Below, in pieces: positions 16,206 to 23,278 of a stretch of DNA of 29,653 nt. This stretch comes from RGIG9041 sp045541455 (GTDB taxonomy: Bacteria > Bacillota > Clostridia > Oscillospirales > QAKW01), in assembly GCA_045541455.1 (NCBI GenBank), contig JAZQJA010000021.1, positions 1-29,653 on the forward strand, given 5' to 3'. Under the pieces are notes generated by a model, which was not told the origin of the DNA, did not search any database, and saw only the letters and a program-made list of their open reading frames with translations. Each line of letters opens with the position of its first letter. The stretch's first letter is position 1. The translations under genes were made by a program, and so were the position numbers.

Positions 16206-16239
16206 AATACCCGTAAAGTTTGATAGCTTTACGGGTATT
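16206..16239 (-). terminator. Intrinsic terminator after the M20 amidohydrolase gene
   Basis: A perfect 13-bp inverted repeat (16206-16218 with 16227-16239) with an 8-nt loop lies 4 bp after the M20 gene stop. On the minus strand it is followed by ATTTGTTTTTT, a usable U-tract. Confidence 0.8.
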
Positions 16240-16243
16240 AAAA

Positions 16244-17335
16244 TTAAAATTCCATTAAAATTTTGTAATATAAATCTCTTCCTATTGACAAAACATTTTC
16301 GTCAAAATTAAAAAATGGAGAGTGTAATTCGTGATTTGATTGAGTACCTAAAAACATATAAACACCAGGTACTTTTTGTAAATAATACGAAAAATCCTCA
16401 GCAGTCATTCTGGGTTTGTCCAGTATTTTTACCTTGGGCTCAATCTGACAGAGTCTTTTAATTAGTTCTGTATCGTTTATAACGGCAGGGTAACCATTAT
16501 CGAATTTATAATTAACTTTACAGCCCTGCTCAAACGCACATTGTGTGGCTGTTTCTATAACAAGTTCACGTAACGTTTGTGCATCCTTTTCAGAGTAACT
16601 TCTTATAGTTCCGTTTAAAACTGTTTTATCGCTGACTTGGTTTCTAACATTACCGCTTTGCATTTTTCCAAACCGTAATACTTTATGCTCAATCTCGCAA
16701 AGCTTGTCAACTTTTTTGTAAACTTCATTTATGAAAAGTGTTGCAGCATATAGTGCGTCACAACCTTCTTGATAAGATGCGATGTGTACTGCTTTTCCGG
16801 TAAACTCAACATATATGTTGTTTACCTGTGCCATAATGCCACCGGTTTTAGTGGCAATTGTTCCAAATGGCAAATCAGGCATTAAATGCATACCGAATAT
16901 TTTGGTTATGTTGTATTTTTCAAACACATCGGTATCTAATATATATTTTGCACCGCCTGGAGCTTCTTCACCCGGCTGAAATATAAGCATAACATTAGTG
17001 CTTGGAATAGCTTTGGTTTTGTTAAGCATATCAGCAACACCTAAAAGCATGGCCATGTGTCCGTCATGTCCGCATGCATGCATTTTACCGTCGTTAACAG
17101 AAGCAAAATCAAGGCCGGTTTTTTCTTCTATTTCAAGTGCATCCATATCGGCACGTAATGCTGTGGTTTCCTTTTTCCCATAGTCAAAAAAAGCAAGTAC
17201 ATAACAACCGATGGGCAAAATAATTTCGCAGTTTTTGCCTTTTAATGCATTTATGATATATTTTTGCGTTAGCGGTAAATCAAGTTCTGTTTCGGGTATA
17301 CGGTGTAGTGCCCTTCTATATTCAAAAAGTTCCAT
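16244..17335 (-). CDS. M20 family amidohydrolase/deacylase
   Basis: 363 residues, M20D-type zinc/manganese amidohydrolase. Such enzymes remove acyl groups from N-acyl amino acids, including N-acetyl-diaminopimelate. Metal-binding and catalytic elements: ALRADMDAL at 59-67, Cys88/His90/His93 in MHACGHDGHMA, Glu123-Glu124 in FQPGEEAPGGAK, His150 in FGMHLMPD, and a C-terminal TAEDFSYY. The lid domain carries GKAVHIASYQEGCDAL. GGAGG lies 8 nt before the ATG. The gene is divergent from the lysine-riboswitch-controlled lysA-dapA genes, which makes N-acetyl-diaminopimelate deacetylase one candidate; a general hippurate hydrolase-like enzyme is equally possible from sequence alone. Confidence 0.88.
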   Translation of the reverse strand: MELFEYRRALHRIPETELDLPLTQKYIINALKGKNCEIILPIGCYVLAFFDYGKKETTALRADMDALEIEEKTGLDFASVNDGKMHACGHDGHMAMLLGVADMLNKTKAIPSTNVMLIFQPGEEAPGGAKYILDTDVFEKYNITKIFGMHLMPDLPFGTIATKTGGIMAQVNNIYVEFTGKAVHIASYQEGCDALYAATLFINEVYKKVDKLCEIEHKVLRFGKMQSGNVRNQVSDKTVLNGTIRSYSEKDAQTLRELVIETATQCAFEQGCKVNYKFDNGYPAVINDTELIKRLCQIEPKVKILDKPRMTAEDFSYYLQKVPGVYMFLGTQSNHELHSPFFNFDENVLSIGRDLYYKILMEF

Positions 17336-17356
17336 AATTTTTCCTCCGTAAGTCCA

Positions 17357-17385
17357 ATTATATACCCATTATGTTTTAAAGACAA
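17357..17385 (-). promoter_or_regulatory. Sigma-A promoter for the M20 gene
   Basis: On the minus strand: TTGTCT (17380-17385), 17-bp spacer, TATAAT (17357-17362), 22 bp before the ATG at 17335. It is back to back with the promoter of the lysine riboswitch. Confidence 0.65.
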
Positions 17386-17402
17386 GTGTTTTCAAAAAAT
17401 GC

Positions 17403-17431
17403 TTGACAACACATTATACACACTTTATAAT
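17403..17431 (+). promoter_or_regulatory. Sigma-A promoter for the lysine riboswitch and lysA-dapA
   Basis: A full-consensus promoter: TTGACA (17403-17408), 17-bp spacer, TATAAT (17426-17431). Transcription should start near 17438-17440, a few bases before the riboswitch P1 stem. Confidence 0.88.
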
Positions 17432-17441
17432 TAAACTTAAT

Positions 17442-17655
17442 AAGATAGAGGCGCGGAAACGATTAGTTTTGCGGTAGCCGGCAGGCGTTTTAACCGCATA
17501 ACAAGGCAATTTCGCCGAACTGTTGCGGTCGGCAGGTCGTGGCGGTGGCATTGTGGGAAATACCTGCACTGCTCTTTGCGGTAATACCGCTTTGGCGCTA
17601 TCTTGCTGTGCAAGAAATTTGTATCGGTAAGGCGTGTCGTCTTATCGATTTTTTT
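17442..17655 (+). promoter_or_regulatory. Lysine riboswitch (L box) with terminator
   Basis: The 5' leader of lysA has the lysine-riboswitch hallmarks. P1 pairs AAGATAG (17442-17448) with CTATCTT (17598-17604). AGAGGCGCGGAAAC opens the first internal loop, CGCCGAA occurs in the middle, GCAGGT/ACCTGC can form the P4 arm, and GCGGT-AAT-ACCGC forms the P5 hairpin just before GGCGCTATCTT. An intrinsic terminator follows: a 12-bp stem (17623-17634 with 17638-17649, two G-U pairs), a TGT loop and T6. When lysine binds, P1 should be stabilised and transcription should stop before lysA. The element is known in Firmicutes; the match here is by eye. Pairing of the antiterminator was not worked out. Confidence 0.88.
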
Positions 17656-17667
17656 ATGGAGATAGTT

Positions 17668-18954
17668 ATGAACGAAAACAAAGTATTAACAATTGAAGGC
17701 GTGCCCGCTGACAAATTGGTAAAAGCAATGGGAACACCGCTTATGGTTTATAACCAGCGTGCTCTTGAAGACAGGCTTTTAGAGTTTAAAACCAGTTTTG
17801 TTCACCCCGATTTTGAAACACAAATTATTTATGCAAGTAAGGCTTTTTCATGTGTTGCTATGCTACAGCTTGTAAAAAAAGCCGGTGCCGGACTGGATGT
17901 TGTAAGTGGTGGCGAACTTGCCATGGCAAATCACGCAGGGTTTCCAATGGACCAAATAGTTTTTCACGGTAATAATAAAACTCCTAAGGAAATAAATCAG
18001 GCAATTTCACTTGGTGTTGGTAATATTGTTATAGATAGTGTAATGGAGTTTGAACAGGTGCGCTGTCAGGCAATTCAGAGTAAAACAAAAACATCTGTAA
18101 TTGTTCGTGTGAATCCCGGTATTGAAGCAGATACTCATAAATACATAATTACTGCAAGTATAGACAGTAAATTCGGCATTTCAATTTACGATACAGAAAC
18201 ATTACTTGATATGATAAAACAGATTACTGAGTGTGAGTATCTTGATTTTGCAGGAATTCATATTCATATAGGAAGCCAAATTTTTGGTATTGACCCGTTT
18301 ATTGCTGCCGTGCGCAAAATTATGGAGTTTATTGCTGTAATTGAAAAAAATGGTTATCCTGTAAGGGTTTTAGATTTAGGCGGCGGTTTTGCTGCAACTT
18401 ATGTTGAAACGGATACACCTCTTCCAATAAGTCTTGTTTGTAATCACATTTTACTTGAATGTGCAAATCAGAAAAAACTCCACAATCTTTCTCTGGAAAA
18501 AGTTATGATAGAACCAGGAAGAAGTATGGTGGCAGAAGCGGGTATTACTTTGTATACTGTGGGATATTCAAAACAAACCGCTAATAAAAAGTTTGTTTTT
18601 GTTGACGGTGGTATGGCGGATAATATTCGTCCAGCACTTTACGGTGCGCTGTATAATTGCGATGCTGCAAACAAAATGGATGCACCGCGTACTGAAAAAG
18701 TAACAATAGCCGGAAAGTGCTGTGAAAGTGGCGATATATTAATAGAAGAAACAATGCTTCCACCTCTTGTTCCCGGTGATATTATTGCACTGTATACTAC
18801 AGGTGCTTACGGATACAGTATGGCAAGTAATTATAATCGCCTTGGCCTTCCTGCTGTCGTATTTGTTAAAGATGGCAAGGCAAGATGTGTTATTAACAGA
18901 CAGTCGTATGAAGATATGTGGCGGCTTGATACCGACACAAAAGTTGAATTATAA
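17668..18954 (+). CDS. lysA: Diaminopimelate decarboxylase
   Basis: 428 residues, alanine-racemase-fold PLP enzyme that decarboxylates meso-diaminopimelate to lysine, the last step of lysine synthesis. Seen: Schiff-base Lys58 in IIYASKAF, GAGLDVVSGGEL, HIHIGSQIF, the phosphate-binding LDLGGGFA, EPGRSMVAEAG from Glu282, Cys352-Glu353 in KCCESGD, and GAYGYSMASNYN near the C-terminus. The ATG at 17668 follows GGAGA at 17658-17662. The reading frame stays open upstream to a GTG at 17539, but that part is the riboswitch RNA and its terminator, so it is not coding. The gene is controlled by the lysine riboswitch and is followed after 11 bp by dapA. Confidence 0.96.
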   Translation: MNENKVLTIEGVPADKLVKAMGTPLMVYNQRALEDRLLEFKTSFVHPDFETQIIYASKAFSCVAMLQLVKKAGAGLDVVSGGELAMANHAGFPMDQIVFHGNNKTPKEINQAISLGVGNIVIDSVMEFEQVRCQAIQSKTKTSVIVRVNPGIEADTHKYIITASIDSKFGISIYDTETLLDMIKQITECEYLDFAGIHIHIGSQIFGIDPFIAAVRKIMEFIAVIEKNGYPVRVLDLGGGFAATYVETDTPLPISLVCNHILLECANQKKLHNLSLEKVMIEPGRSMVAEAGITLYTVGYSKQTANKKFVFVDGGMADNIRPALYGALYNCDAANKMDAPRTEKVTIAGKCCESGDILIEETMLPPLVPGDIIALYTTGAYGYSMASNYNRLGLPAVVFVKDGKARCVINRQSYEDMWRLDTDTKVEL

Positions 18955-18965
18955 AGGAGAAAATA

Positions 18966-19853
18966 ATGGATATCAGAAATTTAACAGGTTCAATTGTGGC
19001 ACTTGTAACCCCGTTTAACGACGATGGTTCGGTAAACTTTGATAAACTCGGTGAACTTATAGAAATGCATATCGCTAATAAAACCGATGCGGTTTTAGTA
19101 CTTGGCACAACAGGTGAATCGTCAACTATGACTCATGAAGAGGATAATGCCGTTTGTGAGTATGCAGTTAAAAAGGCTGCAGGCAGAATACCGATTATTG
19201 CAGGTAGCGGTTCAAACTGCACACAGACAATGATTGAAAAAAGTGTGACTTATGAAAAACTCGGTGCTGATGGACTTTTGATAATCTCCCCTTATTATAA
19301 TAAAGCAAATGACGAGGGTATGTATCAGCATTTTAAAATGGTAGCAGATGCTGTGAATATTCCTTGTATTCTTTATAATGTTCCAGGTAGAACAGGCTGT
19401 AGCATTTCTGAATCTGTGGTAAAACGCCTTAAAGACCATCCTAACATTATGGGTATAAAAGAAGCGTCGGGAAATATGAGTTATACTGCAAAAATTGCAA
19501 GACATATAAGTGATAATTTCCGCTTATATTGCGGAAATGATGATATTGTCGTTCCCACTCTTGCTTTGGGTGGAAGTGGTGTGATTTCGGTATCTGCAAA
19601 TATAATTCCTAAAGAAACACACGATATGGTTTGTGACTTTTTAAACGGTGATACAGAGAGTGCAGCAAAGTCACAACTTAAATACCTCGATTTTATAAAC
19701 GCGCTGTTTATTGAGGTAAATCCCATTCCTGTTAAAGAAGCTATGAATCTTTTGGGAATGAATGTCGGCGGTTTTCGTTTTCCGCTTTGCGCTATGGCAG
19801 ATGAAAACCGTGATAAACTTGCTTTAACAATGAAAGAATTAAATCTTTTATAA
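18966..19853 (+). CDS. dapA: 4-hydroxy-tetrahydrodipicolinate synthase
   Basis: 295 residues, TIM-barrel class I aldolase that condenses pyruvate with aspartate-semialdehyde, the first committed step of the diaminopimelate/lysine pathway. Active-site residues: Thr48-Thr49 in GTTGES, Tyr137 in YNVPGRTG, Schiff-base Lys165 in GIKEASG. The N-terminus GSIVALVTPFNDDGSV is typical. AAGGAG (18954-18959) lies 6 nt before the ATG and overlaps the lysA stop region. Together with lysA it is under lysine feedback at transcription. The 3' end lies inside the arm of a 22-bp inverted repeat shared with the convergent zinc-ribbon gene. Confidence 0.97.
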   Translation: MDIRNLTGSIVALVTPFNDDGSVNFDKLGELIEMHIANKTDAVLVLGTTGESSTMTHEEDNAVCEYAVKKAAGRIPIIAGSGSNCTQTMIEKSVTYEKLGADGLLIISPYYNKANDEGMYQHFKMVADAVNIPCILYNVPGRTGCSISESVVKRLKDHPNIMGIKEASGNMSYTAKIARHISDNFRLYCGNDDIVVPTLALGGSGVISVSANIIPKETHDMVCDFLNGDTESAAKSQLKYLDFINALFIEVNPIPVKEAMNLLGMNVGGFRFPLCAMADENRDKLALTMKELNLL

Positions 19854-19891
19854 AATAAAAAAGCCCCTGGGGGCTTTTTTATTTTATAAAA
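19846..19891. terminator. Perfect bidirectional terminator between dapA and the zinc-ribbon gene
   Basis: A 22-bp perfect inverted repeat (19846-19867 with 19870-19891) has GCCCC/GGGGC at its centre and A6/T6 next to it. It serves both strands. The dapA stop (19851-19853) and the stop of the convergent gene (19884-19886) both lie inside the arms. Confidence 0.9.
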
Positions 19892-20039
19892 CCATGTCTT
19901 CTTTTTTTACTTCATCGGCTTGTAAAATAACTACGTTTGTTTTATCAAACATTGTGTTACAATAAACGCAAAATTCCACCTCTGATGGCTGAATTGTTGC
20001 ACATATAGGGCATTTTATATAAGTTTTGTTTTCTTCCAT
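19884..20039 (-). CDS. Small zinc-ribbon protein, 51 aa
   Basis: 51 residues starting MEENKTYIKCPICATIQ. It has two CxxC pairs, CPIC and CVYC, spaced 13 residues apart, typical of a single zinc ribbon; the rest is an acidic/hydrophobic tail VVILQADEVKKEDMVL. The fold is a prediction from the cysteine pattern. The frame stays open to ATG 20081, which would add 14 residues and overlap the upstream gene by 25 bp; I prefer 20039, although GAGG is 14 nt before it and neither start has an ideal site. It lies 17 bp after the HlyIII-family gene and is probably co-transcribed with it. Its partner and role are unknown. Confidence 0.65.
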   Translation of the reverse strand: MEENKTYIKCPICATIQPSEVEFCVYCNTMFDKTNVVILQADEVKKEDMVL

Positions 20040-20056
20040 ATTGATAGCATCAACCT

Positions 20057-20731
20057 CTATAATACATAAAAAAGAATACATACAAAATGTGCAAGACTAC
20101 CAAACACACAAAAAATGTGAAACACCGAATGAAAATATTTCTTTTTTGAACCAATTGCGTATAAAATGGCGCCGATTGTATATAAAACACCGCCAAGTAA
20201 TAACCAAAATGTACCGGCATTACCAAGCGCTTTTACTGTCGGTATCCCGATTACTAAAATGCACCAACCCATAGCAAGATAACAAATCATTGAAAACAGT
20301 GAGTATTTTTTAAGGTCAATTGCATTAAGTACAATTCCAAGGGCAGCTACACCCCATACAACACCGAAAATAGTCCATGCTGCAAAAGAATTAAATTGTC
20401 GTACTGTACATAGTAAAATTGGTGTGTAGGTGCCTGCAATCAAAACAAAAATTGTGCAATGATCAATTATTTGAAAAACTTTTTTAGCGGTAAGATTTGG
20501 TTTTAAACCGTGGTATATACTTGACATACAGTAAAGCATAATCATAGTTGCGCCAAATATTGCACCGCCCACAATTCCCCACACATTTTTGTGTAATGCT
20601 GCAATAATTATGCAAAGTGGAGTTGCCACAATTCCAAGTGCACCGCCTACAATGTGCGATACCATATTAAATATTTCTTCTCCCTTGGTATAATTAGGAA
20701 GTAATCTATCTATTAACTTAATTCTTTTCAT
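20057..20731 (-). CDS. Hemolysin III/PAQR family membrane protein
   Basis: 224 residues with seven predicted membrane helices. Family signatures: EEIFNMVSHIVGG near the N-terminus, MSSIYHG (Ser and His of the metal site), IDHCTIFVLIAGTYTP (Asp-His), and the C-terminal FHSVFHIFCVFGSLAHF with the last His pair. PAQR/HlyIII proteins are related to adiponectin receptors, which bind zinc and may act as lipid hydrolases (ceramidases). 'Hemolysin' is a historical label, and no toxin role is implied. GAGGTGAT lies 5 nt before the ATG. It is expressed from a divergent promoter region shared with the DnaD-like gene. Confidence 0.93.
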   Translation of the reverse strand: MKRIKLIDRLLPNYTKGEEIFNMVSHIVGGALGIVATPLCIIIAALHKNVWGIVGGAIFGATMIMLYCMSSIYHGLKPNLTAKKVFQIIDHCTIFVLIAGTYTPILLCTVRQFNSFAAWTIFGVVWGVAALGIVLNAIDLKKYSLFSMICYLAMGWCILVIGIPTVKALGNAGTFWLLLGGVLYTIGAILYAIGSKKKYFHSVFHIFCVFGSLAHFVCILFYVL

Positions 20732-20752
20732 TTTATCACCTCAAATATTAAT

Positions 20753-20780
20753 ATTATATCAAAAAAATAATTATTGGCAA
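20753..20780 (-). promoter_or_regulatory. Promoter for the HlyIII-family gene
   Basis: Read on the minus strand: TTGCCA (20775-20780), 16-bp spacer, TATAAT (20753-20758), 22 bp before the ATG at 20731. Confidence 0.65.
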
Positions 20781-20787
20781 GATGCAG

Positions 20788-20816
20788 TTGATTTTTGTTG
20801 CGATTTTTTATATAAT
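20788..20816 (+). promoter_or_regulatory. Promoter for the DnaD-like/DnaI-like operon
   Basis: TTGATT (20788-20793), 17-bp spacer, TATAAT (20811-20816). It is 8 bp away from, and divergent to, the HlyIII promoter. The predicted leader is short, with AGGAGA at 20837-20842. Confidence 0.7.
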
Positions 20817-20849
20817 ATTATTTCAAAATATCGTGTAGGAGAAATTTTA

Positions 20850-21758
20850 GTGGCAGGATATACTTTTTTAACAAATCAAATACCTATGATGCAACTGCCA
20901 AAAGCGGTTGCTGATAGATTTTTGCCGCTTGCAACCGGTGTACAGATAAAGGTCATTCTCTGTCTTTTTCGCTTTGAAAATATGCCGCTTACGGTTGAAG
21001 ATATTTCAAAGCAATGCAATGCAGATTTGAATGATGTAAAAGAGGCAATAGAATATTGGGTTAAAAACGGTTTGCTTATCCGCCGCGGTTCACAGCTTGT
21101 TTTAAGCAGTGCAGTAACAGAACAACCGCAAACACTTCCGCGCTATAATCCAGAGAGTATATTGGAACGTAAAAACAGCGATAATGAGTTTAGTTATCTA
21201 GTCGACGAAATTCAGCGTTTACTTGGTAAAACTGTAAATCACAATGATATGTCGGTAGTTTTTGCAATGTATGATCATCTTGGCTTTTCTACCGACCTTG
21301 TATTGCAGATAGTAAACTATTGTATGTCAAGCGGCAAAACCAATTTCCGCTATATTGAAAAAGTAGCACTTGATTGGTATGATAGGGGAATAGACAGTTT
21401 TGAAAAAGCCGAAAAACTTATCAGAACACTCGAACAGCGCGACAGGGCAGAGCATGCTGTGGCAATTTATTTTGGCATTGAAGACCGAGCACTGTCTAAA
21501 AAGGAAAAAGAATATATTGATAATTGGATAAATGCGCTTAATATGTCTATGGAAATGATTAAGCAGGCGTATGAGGTGTGTATTGATAAAAAGTCAAAAC
21601 TATCTTTTGCATACATAAACGGAATACTAGCCGATTGGTATAAAAAAGGTTATACTACCGTATCTCAAATTGATGAATCAAAGCATGCAACACCTGATAA
21701 AAGTTATAATACCGGTGATATTGAACAAGAAATTCTCAAGCGTTTGGCAGGTGAATAA
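20850..21758 (+). CDS. DnaD-domain replication protein (DnaD/DnaB-like)
   Basis: 302 residues from a GTG start 7 nt after AGGAGA (20837-20842). The N-terminal part (about 1-95) looks like a winged helix (VEDISKQCNADLNDVKEAIE YWVKNGLLI region). Two DnaD-like (DDBH2) modules follow, each with the aromatic signature YIxxxxxDWYxxG: YIEKVALDWYDRG near 165-177 and YINGILADWYKKG near 255-267. In Firmicutes such proteins help load the replicative helicase at origins or stalled forks. The next gene, 3 bp away, is a DnaI/DnaC-like ATPase, which supports a helicase-loading role. Whether it works as DnaD or DnaB cannot be decided here. Confidence 0.88.
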   Translation: MAGYTFLTNQIPMMQLPKAVADRFLPLATGVQIKVILCLFRFENMPLTVEDISKQCNADLNDVKEAIEYWVKNGLLIRRGSQLVLSSAVTEQPQTLPRYNPESILERKNSDNEFSYLVDEIQRLLGKTVNHNDMSVVFAMYDHLGFSTDLVLQIVNYCMSSGKTNFRYIEKVALDWYDRGIDSFEKAEKLIRTLEQRDRAEHAVAIYFGIEDRALSKKEKEYIDNWINALNMSMEMIKQAYEVCIDKKSKLSFAYINGILADWYKKGYTTVSQIDESKHATPDKSYNTGDIEQEILKRLAGE

Positions 21759-21761
21759 TAA

Positions 21762-22724
21762 GTGAGTGTTAAAAACCAAATAACTGCAGAGTTTGAACAA
21801 AAACGCCGAAATGCAACAATGCGTGCAAAACATAAAAAGGCAGAAGTATATGCAAAACTTCCTGCTCTTGCCGATTTTGACAGAGAAATTAGTAATGTGG
21901 CAACGTCATATACCAAACGCATTATAGCAGGCGAACAACTTTCTGATCAAATGCAAAAAGAAGTGGCAAGTCTTTTAAAACAAAAACAGGACTTTCTTGA
22001 AAGCCATGGCTATTCAAAAGATGTGTTTGATGAGAAGTATGAATGTTCACTTTGTAATGATACAGGTTATTTGTCAGGCGAAATGTGTTCTTGCTTTAAA
22101 AAACGTATAATCGAAGAAAATTTCAAATCGTCTAATATAGGTGACAGTTTAACTAATCAGTCTTTTGAAAATTTTGATTTAGGTTTTTATTTGGCCGAAA
22201 AAGTACAGGGTTATCCGCTTTCTCCACGCGACAATATGCAACGAAATCTTACAATATGTAAATCGTTTGCAGATAATTTTGATACAATAAAAAAGAGTTT
22301 GTTGTTAATTGGTGGAACCGGCCTTGGTAAAACATTTTTGTCAACTTGCGTTGCTAAGCAATTGTTGACAAATGGTAAAAGTGTTATTTACATAAGTGCG
22401 GTTGACTTTTTTAAACGTATTGAAAAAGCGCGCTTTGATATAGAAAATACCGATGTCGCTTTGTTTGAGAGTTGTGATCTGTTGATTATTGATGATCTTG
22501 GTACCGAAGCTCCATCTGTTTATACAACTGCAGTATTTTCAGATATACTTGATAAACGTATACGCTGCAGTAAAAAAATGATTTTAAGTTCCAATAATAA
22601 ATTTTCTGATTTTGAAACTATTTACGGCGAGCGGGTGTTTTCGCGACTTGCAGGCTGCTTTGAATGTTTACTGTTTTACGGAAAAGACATCCGTATACAA
22701 AAATTTTTAAACGAGGTGAAATAA
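21762..22724 (+). CDS. DnaI/DnaC-like helicase loader ATPase
   Basis: 320 residues from a GTG start; AGGTGA (21749-21754) within the end of the previous gene is its ribosome binding site. The N-terminal part is helical and followed by a zinc-binding motif with Cys95, Cys98, Cys109 and Cys111, as in DnaI. The AAA+ domain has Walker A GGTGLGKT (184-191), Walker B LLIIDDLGTE with Asp244-Asp245, sensor 1 ILSSNN and the arginine-finger region ERVFSRLAGC. This is the helicase-loader form rather than an IS21-type IstB helper, because of the zinc motif and the DnaD-like partner, and because no transposase is near. It should bring the hexameric DnaB-type helicase to DNA. Confidence 0.9.
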   Translation: MSVKNQITAEFEQKRRNATMRAKHKKAEVYAKLPALADFDREISNVATSYTKRIIAGEQLSDQMQKEVASLLKQKQDFLESHGYSKDVFDEKYECSLCNDTGYLSGEMCSCFKKRIIEENFKSSNIGDSLTNQSFENFDLGFYLAEKVQGYPLSPRDNMQRNLTICKSFADNFDTIKKSLLLIGGTGLGKTFLSTCVAKQLLTNGKSVIYISAVDFFKRIEKARFDIENTDVALFESCDLLIIDDLGTEAPSVYTTAVFSDILDKRIRCSKKMILSSNNKFSDFETIYGERVFSRLAGCFECLLFYGKDIRIQKFLNEVK

Positions 22725-22728
22725 CCTA

Positions 22729-23199
22729 ATGAAAAGAAAAATATCGTGTTTATTATTGCTTGTCATTTTAATTTCTTTTGTTACTTCTTGCGACAGCACT
22801 GCAACAAAAGGTAAGCAGGTTATAACAGAGGTCGACGATGTTAAATCTCTGTCTGAACAAATAGGTTTTGATGTGACAGTTCCTTCAACGGCAAGAAATG
22901 TTACTTGCACTATAATAGATAATGTTATTTCAAATGTTAATTTCGATTACAATTCGATTTTATTTGAATTTAGAGCTTCGAAAGTTATTTCCGGAGAACA
23001 ACTTTACGGTATAAATAAAAAAATAACCAGTGATAACAAATTGCAAATTGATAAGCGCGCCGAGGTTGAAACCTATCTGATAGACGGTGGCGGTCGAATT
23101 GCATATTGGTATAAAGACGGTACACATTATTCATTAATTTGTTTTAAAACTATAAGTAATGATGCACTTACCGAAATTTTGGACCTTATGATTAAATAA
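22729..23199 (+). CDS. Small lipoprotein of unknown function
   Basis: 156 residues. The N-terminus is a lipoprotein signal ending VTSC with Cys21 lipidated. The mature part has short beta-strand-like segments (VPSTARNVTCTII, ILFEFRASK, GGRIAYWYKDGTHYSLIC) and resembles the DUF4367-type fold seen in Firmicutes lipoproteins; that is a weak match by eye. GAGGTGA (22713-22719) lies 9 nt before the ATG. It begins 4 bp after the helicase loader gene, in the same operon, although its product should be outside the membrane. A terminator follows. Confidence 0.8.
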   Translation: MKRKISCLLLLVILISFVTSCDSTATKGKQVITEVDDVKSLSEQIGFDVTVPSTARNVTCTIIDNVISNVNFDYNSILFEFRASKVISGEQLYGINKKITSDNKLQIDKRAEVETYLIDGGGRIAYWYKDGTHYSLICFKTISNDALTEILDLMIK

Positions 23200-23229
23200 A
23201 AAAATGCCCTTTGGGGCATTTTTTTATTT
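23194..23229 (+). terminator. Intrinsic terminator after the small lipoprotein gene
   Basis: A 16-bp inverted repeat (23194-23209 with 23214-23229), with GCCC/GGGC at the top and a 4-nt loop, flanked by A7/T7. It starts within the last codons of the lipoprotein gene and ends the DnaD-DnaI-lipoprotein operon. Confidence 0.88.
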
Positions 23230-23278
23230 GTTCAGGAATATCTATTAATATAGTTTGTCCAAATAAAAGGTGATTAAA

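Noticed and set aside
17539..17667. N-terminal extension of lysA starting at GTG 17539
   Set aside because: The extra 43 codons are read from the lysine riboswitch and its terminator; the real start ATG 17668 has a GGAGA site.
20057..20731. HlyIII-family gene as a hemolysin or virulence factor
   Set aside because: The label is historical; the sequence is a seven-helix PAQR membrane protein.
21762..22724. DnaI-like ATPase as an IS21 IstB transposition helper
   Set aside because: No transposase or inverted repeats nearby; the N-terminal cysteine motif and the DnaD-like neighbour fit a helicase loader.
23230..23278. Sigma-E promoter before spoIID
   Set aside because: GAATATC resembles a -35 box, but no acceptable CATACAAT-like -10 box lies 13-15 bp further on.
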